Shown one piece after another: positions 23,897 to 31,430 of a stretch of 64,000 bases of DNA (the stretch's first letter is position 1; every line of letters starts with the position of its first letter). Below the pieces are notes generated by a model. It did not search any database. It saw only the letters and a program-made list of their open reading frames with translations, and was not told the DNA's origin. Origin of the DNA: Streptomyces sp. NBC_01353 (lineage in GTDB: Bacteria > Actinomycetota > Actinomycetes > Streptomycetales > Streptomycetaceae); contig NZ_CP108352.1 in assembly GCF_036237275.1 (NCBI RefSeq), forward strand, positions 806,001 through 870,000, in the 5' to 3' direction. A program made the position numbers and the translations under genes.

Positions 23897-25180
23897 ATGG
23901 AAGAGCCCCGGGCACCGCTGATCGTGTTCGCGAACTTCTTCTCCGACGTCGCCGTGAGTCTCCGGGCCCATCACGCGCCGGCCCACTGGGCTCGGCAGGC
24001 ACCCCGCAAGATCTGGTTGATGCGGCCGGGGGACGTACTGCTGACGCCCGTGCCGCTCGGACGCGATTTCACGCGCTACGCCTGCGGCCTGCTGGGTATC
24101 CCGCACCGCAGCATCACTGTGCTCACCGTCCCGTCCTCCGCCGGAGTCCCCATGGCGGAAGCTCTGGACCGGGAAGGCCTGACAGACGTGGTCCGAGCGC
24201 TCATCGCCCACCGGCCCGGAGCACAACTGCTCCCTCTCGCGCTGGACTCCCCCACTGTCGCCTTCGCCGACCGCCTGGGCGTGCCGGTTGCGCCCTACGG
24301 GCCAGGCGGCGTGCCACCGTCGGCGCCGGCGGCGGTATACCGGCTCAACACGAAGAGCGGGTTTCGCGACCTGGCCGGAGAAATGGGTATGCGGACGCCG
24401 CCTGGGCGGGGCTGTGGCGATGGAGACCTCGTGGAGACCATCTCCACCATGCTCGAGGGGTACGGACGGATCGTGGTGAAGCCGGATCGCTCCGCAGGCG
24501 GGCACGGGTTGAGGTTCATCTCCGGCGCGGATGCCGGCTGGGCGCGTGCCGTGCCTCCGCCCGGGGCGGCAGGGCGTGGCGGCTGGGTGGTCGAGGAGTG
24601 GCTGGCCGAGGCCCGGTCCGTCAGTGTTCAGATGGAGGCGCTCCCGAGCGGTCCCCATCTCTTGTTCACCGGCGAGATGCGTACTGTGGCCGGCTCGTAC
24701 ACCGGCTACGTTTCACCCTTGGACCACGCCACGGACATGGCCACGAGGGAGCTGGAGCACTGGGGAGCGATGCTCGGTCGGCACCTTTCCGCCCACGGGT
24801 ACTGCGGGCCGTACGGAATCGACGCACTCCTGGCATCGGACGGCACTCTGTACGCCACGGAGAGCAATGTTCGACGCACCGCCACCACAACTCCCCAGGC
24901 CATGGTCGATCGCCTCTCCTCTGACGCGGGATTCGATTCCCCCGCCTGGCTGCTCGCCGAGGGCCGATCCCGCCTCACCCACACCTTCGCAGACGCTCTG
25001 CGCCTGCTCCAGGCGAAGGACCTGGCCTGGTCCCCCAGCCGCGGCGAAGGAGTGGTGCTCTACGCGGACGCCCCCGACGACGAACGCTCCTGGCTGTACG
25101 CAGTGATCGCCGCCGACGTCGGCGGCACGGCGAGGTTGCATTCGGCTCTCGCGGACGTCATGGAATTCGAAGGGGAATGA
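23897..25180 (+). CDS. ATP-grasp ligase with pre-ATP-grasp domain
   Basis: This 427-residue protein has an N-terminal pre-ATP-grasp region (about 1-150) and an ATP-grasp fold from about 160: RIVVKPDRSAGGHGLRFI (nucleotide-binding lysine and glycine loop), WVVEEWLAEARSVSVQ and GPYGIDALLASDGTLYATES, ending in the metal-binding ESNVRRT. Such enzymes join a carboxylate to an amine via an acyl-phosphate. The substrate is unknown. It is divergent from the diiron-oxidase/methyltransferase/CDGSH unit with only 35 bases between start codons, so regulation is probably shared. No strong ribosome site precedes ATG 23897. Confidence 0.82.
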   Translation: MEEPRAPLIVFANFFSDVAVSLRAHHAPAHWARQAPRKIWLMRPGDVLLTPVPLGRDFTRYACGLLGIPHRSITVLTVPSSAGVPMAEALDREGLTDVVRALIAHRPGAQLLPLALDSPTVAFADRLGVPVAPYGPGGVPPSAPAAVYRLNTKSGFRDLAGEMGMRTPPGRGCGDGDLVETISTMLEGYGRIVVKPDRSAGGHGLRFISGADAGWARAVPPPGAAGRGGWVVEEWLAEARSVSVQMEALPSGPHLLFTGEMRTVAGSYTGYVSPLDHATDMATRELEHWGAMLGRHLSAHGYCGPYGIDALLASDGTLYATESNVRRTATTTPQAMVDRLSSDAGFDSPAWLLAEGRSRLTHTFADALRLLQAKDLAWSPSRGEGVVLYADAPDDERSWLYAVIAADVGGTARLHSALADVMEFEGE

Positions 25181-25194
25181 CGCCACTCGCCCGA

Positions 25195-25278
25195 CATCCA
25201 ACATCCGGCATCCAACATCCGGCATCCGGCATCCGGCATCCGGCATCCGGCATCCGGCATCCGGCATCCGGCATCCGA
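25195..25278. repeat. 7-bp tandem repeat, twelve units
   Basis: Twelve heptamers follow one another exactly: CATCCAA, CATCCGG, CATCCAA, then eight perfect CATCCGG units from 25216 to 25271, and a last CATCCGA. The block starts 14 bases after the ATP-grasp stop codon and is non-coding on the plus strand. Confidence 0.95.
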
Positions 25279-25472
25279 CACCAGCAGATTCAGCGACGAG
25301 GTCGATTCGCCCGGCGGCAACGACTCATCCCTCCAAGGAGCCGGTGGCGAAGGCAGGGACCACCGCCCGCGCCCCGAAGGCGGCCTTCTACGCGCGACCG
25401 TTTCGGACAGGATGCGAGGGGCAGCCGCGACGCGTGGGGGCGTATCCGAAATCGACCAAGGGGGCCGCCCCA

Positions 25473-26030
25473 ATGTCAACTGGGACGCTTTTGGCCATCA
25501 TCATCCCCGCCGTGGTGGTGATCACCCTGATAGCGGTGGCCACGGTTCTCGCCATGCGGCGGCGCCGTCTACAGGAACGCTTCGGCCCGGAGTACGAACG
25601 GACCGTCGAGGACACCGGCAGTCGCAGGGTGGCCGAGCATGACCTCGCCGAGCGCGAGAAGCGCCATGACTCACTCGAACTGCAGCCCCTGCCGAGCAGG
25701 GAACGAGAGAGGTACGCGCGCGAGTGGGACGGCGTTCAGGAGCAGTTCGTCGATCATCCCGACGCAGCCGTCCACGACGCCGACCGACTCGTCACCTCGC
25801 TCATGCAGGCTCGCGGGTACCCAACGGAGAACTTCGACCAGCAGGTACGGGACCTCTCCGTCGAGCACGGCCGCACCCTGCAGCACTACCGGGCGGCTCA
25901 CGAGGTCGACTCGCTCAGCACACGACGCGAGGCGACCACTGAACAGCTACGCGGGGCCATGGTGCATTACCGAGCCCTGTTCGACGAACTCCTCACCGAC
26001 GGACATCAGGCCGGCCCGACCGGGACTTGA
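25473..26030 (+). CDS. single-pass membrane protein, unknown family (cassette A1)
   Basis: The 185-residue protein begins MSTGTLLAIIIPAVVVITL, one N-terminal membrane helix, then a cytoplasmic, charged helical part with RRRRLQERFGPEYERTV, REWDGVQEQFVDHPDAAVHD and VHYRALFDELL near the end. I do not know a function. The protein encoded at 44223-44852 is a clear paralogue (KRRFGPEYDRTL, QERFVDAPRQAVADADEL, VHARALFEDL). The next gene, 40 bases downstream, also has a paralogue beside that copy, so the pair is a conserved cassette. Confidence 0.82.
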   Translation: MSTGTLLAIIIPAVVVITLIAVATVLAMRRRRLQERFGPEYERTVEDTGSRRVAEHDLAEREKRHDSLELQPLPSRERERYAREWDGVQEQFVDHPDAAVHDADRLVTSLMQARGYPTENFDQQVRDLSVEHGRTLQHYRAAHEVDSLSTRREATTEQLRGAMVHYRALFDELLTDGHQAGPTGT

Positions 26031-26070
26031 GCCGCCCGTCGGAGCGGATGACTACAGTACGGGAGACGAG

Positions 26071-26601
26071 ATGCATCGCAACGACAATCCGGATCGGGCC
26101 GGCGCGGGCGAGCTGACGACCGAGGACATTGCCCGGTCACGCGATCAGGGAGCCGAGGACAGACAGGACGCTGGGCCACCGATGTACCCGGGTGAAGCAA
26201 CACCCACCGCCGACCAGACCGCGGCCCTGCCACCGGAGGAATCCGACAGCGTCGAAGACAGCACCACAAATGGTTCCGAGAGGGCAGCGGAGGAGCCTGT
26301 CACAGCAAGGAATCAGAGCGACGAAGACCAAGATCAGGCGCTGCTGTCCGCGCAGGACGTGGATGCCTATCGGTCACGCTGGCAACAAATCCAGAACGAC
26401 TTCGTGGACGACCCGGAGCAGGCCGTCCAAGCCGCCGACGGCCTGGTCGCGGATGTGATGCGGACCTTGGCCGAGAAGTTCGCCGGCCACAAGAATGCGT
26501 TGGAAGGCCAGTGGAACCAGGGAGAAGCGGTCGATACCGAGAGCCTGCGGATGGCCCTGCGTGAGTACCGATCGTTCTTCAACCGGTTGCTGACGAAATG
26601 A
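26071..26601 (+). CDS. soluble partner of the membrane protein (cassette A2)
   Basis: This 176-residue protein has a long disordered, acidic N-terminal half (GPPMYPGEATPTAD, EESDSVEDST) and a C-terminal helical part: YRSRWQQIQNDFVDDPEQAV, QAADGLVADVMRTLAEKFAG, EYRSFFNRLLTK. The C-terminal part resembles the soluble part of the preceding membrane protein (QEQFVDHPDAAVHDADRLV), suggesting a shared fold and possible interaction. ATG 26071 follows GGAG with six-base spacing. The homologous arrangement at 43435-44852 supports a functional pair. Function unknown. Confidence 0.8.
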   Translation: MHRNDNPDRAGAGELTTEDIARSRDQGAEDRQDAGPPMYPGEATPTADQTAALPPEESDSVEDSTTNGSERAAEEPVTARNQSDEDQDQALLSAQDVDAYRSRWQQIQNDFVDDPEQAVQAADGLVADVMRTLAEKFAGHKNALEGQWNQGEAVDTESLRMALREYRSFFNRLLTK

Positions 26602-26788
26602 CTCTGACCCCGGGCCGGCGGCGGTACCGAAAGCCCGCGAATCGGCGCCGTCCCTCCCATCTGACGGGGGGAGCGTCCCGCCCGGCAGTCGCCCGCTCCG
26701 CGCGGTTCGTGCAGGGCGCCATGCTCGTCGTCCCGAAGGCCGCCGGAGTATCGACGCCGACGGCAGCGGCCCGTGCCCCAGTGAGACG

Positions 26789-27610
26789 ATGACCCCCGAT
26801 CCCGCAAGGCGATGGCCCCCGTTCGGCCGGATACGCAGCGTGATCCGCCGATCGCGAGCCGGGCACCGGTGGGGGCGGGTCAGCGATCTGGAGCTGTGGC
26901 AACGTTCGCTGGGATTCGCCGCGCTCGGGTTCCTCACGCTGGTACCGCTGCTCATCGTTGTATCCGCAGCGGATACGGCTGGTGGGAGGGGGTTCGCGCA
27001 GTGGCTGGGGGACGGACTCGGCGTATCGGCGGCCGCCAGGGAGGAGATCGAGCGGTTGTTCGCCTTGCCGGGACGGGTGTTGCGGACCACGACGGCGTTC
27101 GGCCTCGCCCTGCTCACCGTGTTCGGTCTCTCCTTCGGCACAGTGGTGCAGAGCGGCTACGAGAAGGCCTGGGATCTGACCCCTGCCCGCTGGCGGGCCA
27201 GGTGGCGTCATGTGGTGTGGCTGGCAGTCCTCATCGGGGTCCTCTACCTGTTCGCGGTCACATCATGGTGGCGCGACCCGGCCCGTGGTGTCGTCGTCGT
27301 CATGGGCGGCATCCTGTTCTTCTGGTGGTCCCAGCGGCTGCTGCTCGGCGGCCGGGTCGCGTGGCTCGCTCTGCTGCCCGGGGCGGTGTCCACCATGCTG
27401 GGACTGCTCGGACTGCGAATCTTCTCCCGGCTCGTCTTTTCTCCACTGATCGCGTCGAGCGCCGTCACCTATGGCCCGTTCGGCGCGTTCCTCGTCATCG
27501 AGTCGTGGCTCGTCGCCGTGGGCGTGGTCGTCTTCGGCGGTGCGATGGCCGGCCGGATGATCGACGATGAACTGCCCCGCATGATGCGTTCGCTGAAACG
27601 GCGAAGGTGA
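26789..27610 (+). CDS. YihY/BrkB family membrane protein
   Basis: The 273-residue protein has six hydrophobic segments and YihY/virulence-factor BrkB features: FAALGFLTLVPLLIVVSAAD near the N-terminus, YEKAWDLTPARWRARWRH after the third segment, and TYGPFGAFLVIESWLVAVGV. Members are inner-membrane proteins of unclear function. ATG 26789 is the first good in-frame start. A degraded fragment of another BrkB-like gene lies at 30629-31012. Confidence 0.87.
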   Translation: MTPDPARRWPPFGRIRSVIRRSRAGHRWGRVSDLELWQRSLGFAALGFLTLVPLLIVVSAADTAGGRGFAQWLGDGLGVSAAAREEIERLFALPGRVLRTTTAFGLALLTVFGLSFGTVVQSGYEKAWDLTPARWRARWRHVVWLAVLIGVLYLFAVTSWWRDPARGVVVVMGGILFFWWSQRLLLGGRVAWLALLPGAVSTMLGLLGLRIFSRLVFSPLIASSAVTYGPFGAFLVIESWLVAVGVVVFGGAMAGRMIDDELPRMMRSLKRRR

Positions 27611-28000
27611 GCCGGGCGCACAGGTGGTGTCTCCGGCCACGGACGTCCCGGCGTCGACGAGGTCGAGCCCACGGGTCCGGTAAGCGTCGTCATGGTCGGC
27701 GAGATGCCTCCGGGGCCGCTCCTGCGGGGAGGACCCGGAGGGCGGGCCTCGTCCTTCAGGCCGCTGATGTGGCTGGGCGTCCGGCCCTCCAGGTCGGGAA
27801 CGGTTGCCGCACGCCAGGTAGCAGCCGTTACCGGGCCATTCACCTGCGGCTTCCGGCAGTCCGGGCGCCGACTCCTGCTCCGATGTGCGGCGTCCTTCAG
27901 GGGGAGGCACCCTGGAAGGAACCTGTCCGGACACAGGCGCCCCGCGTGCCACCACCGACCTGCCCGCCGTCGAACCGACCCACACGGAGGCGATCCGCAC
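27611..28000. other. gap upstream of the PAS/GAF regulator
   Basis: These 390 bases contain an open frame continuous with the next gene, but it lacks a ribosome site and family features before 28001. On the minus strand, pieces such as HLADHDDAYRTRGLDLVDAG look coding-like without a nameable family. No hairpin or repeat was seen. Confidence 0.4.
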
Positions 28001-30310
28001 ATGGCATCGGACGACGCGCTGCTCGTGGTCGACGCAGCGGGCGTCGTGGTCGAGTGGAGCCAGCGGGCCAGGTCCCTGTTCGGCCGCGGAACGTCCGAGG
28101 CCCTCGGTCACCCCGTCGCGGAGCTGTTGGCCGGATCATGGCCGTCGGCAGATGGCGACAGCACGGGGGCGGCCCCGGGGCTCGTGGTGCGGCCCGTGAC
28201 GCTGCGCGACGGCGGCATGGGCTGGAGCGTGGACCTGGTTCGGTCGGAGGAAAGCAGCGACGCCCAAGATCGGGCACTGCTGAACGCGCTGTTCACCCAG
28301 TCACCCATCGGCATGCAGGTCCTGGATCCCCAGCTGCGTGTCCTGCGCGTGAACACCGCGGCGTCAGGGATGAACGGGTTCAACACCCGGCGGCTGCTCG
28401 GACGCCGCCTCAGCGACGTGCTCCGCCTCTCCGATCCCGACGAGGCCGAAGCGATGGTGAGGGAGGTACTCGCCACCGGTGAGCCCGCGCTGGACCGGCT
28501 CGTGCGTGCGCGTCCGCCCAGCGACCTGGAGCACGAACACGTGTACTCGGTCTCCGTGTTCCGACTCCAGAACGCCGACGGCAAGGTGCTGGGCGCCTCC
28601 ACGGCAGTGGTGGACGTCAGCATTCGGGAGCGTGCCCTCGCCCGCGCTCGAGTCCTCAACGCCGCGCGGGAACGCGTGGGGCGGTCGCTGGATCTGGACG
28701 CCACATGCGCCGCGCTCATCGATGTCCTCGTACCCGCCTTCGCCGACGCCGCCGAGGTCGACCTGCTGGACCCCGTGGTCCGCGGCGAGGACCCCCCGTC
28801 GGCGCCGGTGTCACCCGACGTACCCCTGCGGCGGATGGCCTTCGCTTCGGCGGACCGTCAAACGGACTCGTCAGGCGCCGGTGCCGGCCCGTTCCGCTTT
28901 CCGGCCGCATGGCTCCAGTCCCTGACCGACCTGCGGCCCCATCTGGTCACACACCACCCTGACGACCCCGCCGACCCCGATTCGGGGGCGCTGCGGCACA
29001 CCCGCCCGGCAGGCCCACTTTCCGCGATCGTCGCCCCGTTGACCCTGCGGAACGGTGTACTGGGGACGCTGAGCCTGTTTCGCTTTCCTGACCGCAACCC
29101 GTTCGTGGACGAAGACCTCGACCTCGCCGTGGGGGTCGCCTCGCGCACGTCGCTGCACATCGACAACGCACGCCGCTACACGCGGGAACACACCATCGCC
29201 CTGACCCTGCAGCGCCGTCTCCTGCCCCAGCGCCCGGAGCCGCAAGCAGCGGTCGAGAGCGCCCATTTCCACCAGTCGACCGATGCCGGAGGGGGCTGGT
29301 TCGACCTGTTTCCGCTCTCCGGCGCCCGGATCGCCCTCACCGTCGGCCGCATCTCCGGCACGGGCATCCACGCCGCCATGGCGATGGGCCAGCTGCGCAC
29401 CGCCATCCACACCCTCGCCTCCCTCGACCTGGAACCCGACGAACTCCTCGCCCGTCTCGACGACACCGTGACCCGACTCGCCGCCGAACGCGCCGACCTG
29501 CCGCCCGGCGACCCCGTGCGGACCCAGCCGCTGACGGCCGGCTGCCTCTACGGCGTGTACGACCCGCTGTCCCTCCGCTGCACCATCGCCCTCGCCGGTG
29601 GCCCGCCACCGGTAGTCGCGTATCCCGACGGAACCACCGAAACCGTCGACGTTCCCGTCGCTCCCCCGCTGGGCGGCGGCGAGGGCGCACCGTTCGCCAG
29701 CAGCCGTCTCGAGCTGCCCGAGGGAAGTGTCATCGCGCTGCACACCGAGGCGTTCCTCGGTGCGGGCGAGGCCGACACGCAAGCGGGCCAGGACCGCCTC
29801 CGGCGGGTTCTCGCCGACAGCGGACGCCCGCTGGACGACCTGCGCGACGAGGCCGTACGCACCGTCCCGGCTCCCTCTCCCGGCGACGACGCGGTGCTTC
29901 TCCTCGTACGCACCCACTCACTCGATCCCGGTCTTGTCGTCACCTGGGACCTGCCGAAGGACCCCGCGGCCGTGGCCACCACCCGAGCCCGCACGCGGCG
30001 GCAGCTGGCCGCATGGAGCCTCGACGAACTCGCGTTCACCACCGAACTGATCGTCAGTGAACTGGCCACCAACGCCGTGCGATACGGCACCCCGCCCATC
30101 ACGCTCCGCTTGGTCAAGGGCGGTCGTACGCTCACGTTCGAGGTCAGCGACTCCAACCCTGTCTCACCGCATCTCCGCCATGCGCAGACCAGCGACGAGG
30201 GCGGCCGCGGCCTGTTCATCTGCGCAGAACTCTCCCAGAACTGGGGCGTCCGCTTCAGCGACAACAGCAAGACCATCTGGACGGAACAAGCACTTCCCCA
30301 CCAGCCATAG
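28001..30310 (+). CDS. PAS-GAF-SpoIIE-HATPase regulator with degenerate phosphatase domain
   Basis: This 769-residue cytoplasmic regulator has two PAS domains (about 5-70 and 90-205; SPIGMQVLDPQLRVLRVN), a GAF domain (about 215-390), a SpoIIE/PP2C domain (about 400-620) and a C-terminal HATPase_c_2 domain (about 640-765; ELIVSELATNAVRYG, DEGGRGLFICAEL). Such proteins control sigma factors as combined kinase/phosphatase switches. The phosphatase motifs are altered: GGDWYD is GGGWFD, GDVMGHG is GRISGTG, and TDG is TEA. Only the last DDAVLLL is normal, so phosphatase activity is probably lost while the kinase-like ATPase looks intact. GGAGG lies ten bases before ATG 28001. Confidence 0.87.
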   Translation: MASDDALLVVDAAGVVVEWSQRARSLFGRGTSEALGHPVAELLAGSWPSADGDSTGAAPGLVVRPVTLRDGGMGWSVDLVRSEESSDAQDRALLNALFTQSPIGMQVLDPQLRVLRVNTAASGMNGFNTRRLLGRRLSDVLRLSDPDEAEAMVREVLATGEPALDRLVRARPPSDLEHEHVYSVSVFRLQNADGKVLGASTAVVDVSIRERALARARVLNAARERVGRSLDLDATCAALIDVLVPAFADAAEVDLLDPVVRGEDPPSAPVSPDVPLRRMAFASADRQTDSSGAGAGPFRFPAAWLQSLTDLRPHLVTHHPDDPADPDSGALRHTRPAGPLSAIVAPLTLRNGVLGTLSLFRFPDRNPFVDEDLDLAVGVASRTSLHIDNARRYTREHTIALTLQRRLLPQRPEPQAAVESAHFHQSTDAGGGWFDLFPLSGARIALTVGRISGTGIHAAMAMGQLRTAIHTLASLDLEPDELLARLDDTVTRLAAERADLPPGDPVRTQPLTAGCLYGVYDPLSLRCTIALAGGPPPVVAYPDGTTETVDVPVAPPLGGGEGAPFASSRLELPEGSVIALHTEAFLGAGEADTQAGQDRLRRVLADSGRPLDDLRDEAVRTVPAPSPGDDAVLLLVRTHSLDPGLVVTWDLPKDPAAVATTRARTRRQLAAWSLDELAFTTELIVSELATNAVRYGTPPITLRLVKGGRTLTFEVSDSNPVSPHLRHAQTSDEGGRGLFICAELSQNWGVRFSDNSKTIWTEQALPHQP

Positions 30311-30506
30311 CACGCGCCGGCTCGGATCGCTGCCGACCGAAACCCAGGGCAGGGCCAGGTTTGCGTGGACCACCTGTCGCTCCAGGACATCGCGGACCCG
30401 GAAGGCGAGCCTCGCCACCGTTGCGTCTGGCGCTGCTCAAGAACGGTGTTCCCCTCCGCCCGCCACGTCCTACCCGGACCGCCCGAGAAGAACAGACCGC
30501 ACGAAC

Positions 30507-30626
30507 CGTGATGGCGGGGCGCGCGTCGGCGTCCTGTTCGCGGGCATTGCGCTCGACGGTCGCGTCGTAGCTTTCCGGGTATGGATCGATGGGCTCGATC
30601 CGGTGCACGTCGCAGTCGACGAGATC
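30507..30626 (-). pseudogene. flavodoxin gene fragment
   Basis: A 40-codon minus-strand stretch reads DLVDCDVHRIEPIDPYPESY followed by DATVERNAREQDADARPAI, which is the segment after the FMN-binding loop in actinobacterial flavodoxins. Neither the N-terminal phosphate-binding loop nor the rest of the fold is present. It directly abuts the BrkB fragment in another frame, so this is a fusion of debris, not a gene. Confidence 0.6.
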
Positions 30627-30628
30627 GC

Positions 30629-31012
30629 GAAAGCCCGCTCGCACACCCTGGCCATGGCGCGGCTGAAGCTCGTGGCCGACACGAGTGCCACGAGGATGCC
30701 GACGATTCCGCTCGTCTCCCGCAGCGCGTCGTCGCCGGGGCCCTCCAGGACCGGCTTCACTTGACGGTCCGCCGGACCGGTCAGACCGAACATGGCGCGC
30801 AGGGACTCGCTCAGCTGCTCACGCACACCGTGCGGGGCGAAAGCCGCCACAGCGAACAGAAGAGGTACGGCGGCCAGGAACGTCTGGGCCGCAAGGCAGG
30901 TCCCCGCGTCGAGGAGGTTTCCGCTCACCAATCTGCTCGTCAGTTCGGAGAGAACGGGAAAGCGACACTCGGCCCCGGTCCGGCTGCTCCGCAGCCGGCT
31001 CGCCCACGACAT
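30629..31012 (-). pseudogene. BrkB/YihY membrane protein gene fragment
   Basis: ATG 31012, with GGGGAGG just upstream, opens 128 codons of BrkB-like protein: VLSELTSRLVSGNLLDAGTC, LAAVPLLFAVAAFAPHGVRE, IVGILVALVSATSFSRAMAR. Then similarity ends abruptly at RVCERAF and the frame runs into the flavodoxin fragment. The remaining four or so membrane segments are missing. It keeps a plausible ribosome site, so a truncated peptide could still be made. Confidence 0.65.
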
Positions 31013-31430
31013 CTCGCCTCCCCCTGCATCGGCCTCCGGACCATTGGAAGTGACTCCACACGCCCGGGCGAGTTCGCCGTGCCGTTCGGATGAGTCACAG
31101 GGAGGGGGGTGCAGGTTCAGCCATTGCGAAATGGATTCTGTCGTCGCCGAGCGACGCCTCTCGCCTCTCGGCGGTGAGGAACGGTGCGGCAGCGCGCCGA
31201 GCCGATGGGGTCGACGTCCCGCCGGGGTACCCCCTCCGGGCCCATCACGGACGATGGTGTCGCGATGATCCATGTCACTGTCGTGGGATCTTCAGAAGGC
31301 CACGGCGAAGCCCTTAGCGTTACCGAAACGAGCCGGGCGCGACGCGGGCGAGTGCCTCTCCCAGGGCGCTTTGTACGCGGGGAGGTGTCAGCGATCCGTT
31401 GCTCATCACCGGCAGGGTGAAGGGATCATG
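31013..31430. other. leader region upstream of pyruvate carboxylase
   Basis: About 418 bases precede the pyruvate carboxylase start. Open frames run through it but none has family features. It should contain the pyc promoter. GTGAAGGGATC just before the start codons is the ribosome site. Confidence 0.45.

Noticed and set aside
25195-25278. Possible CRISPR array
   Set aside because: The repeats are only 7 bp and directly tandem, with no spacers and no cas genes in the window.
25060-25479. Minus-strand frame with repeated PDAGCRM peptide
   Set aside because: It is only the translation of the heptamer repeat; there is no ribosome site and no conserved flanks.
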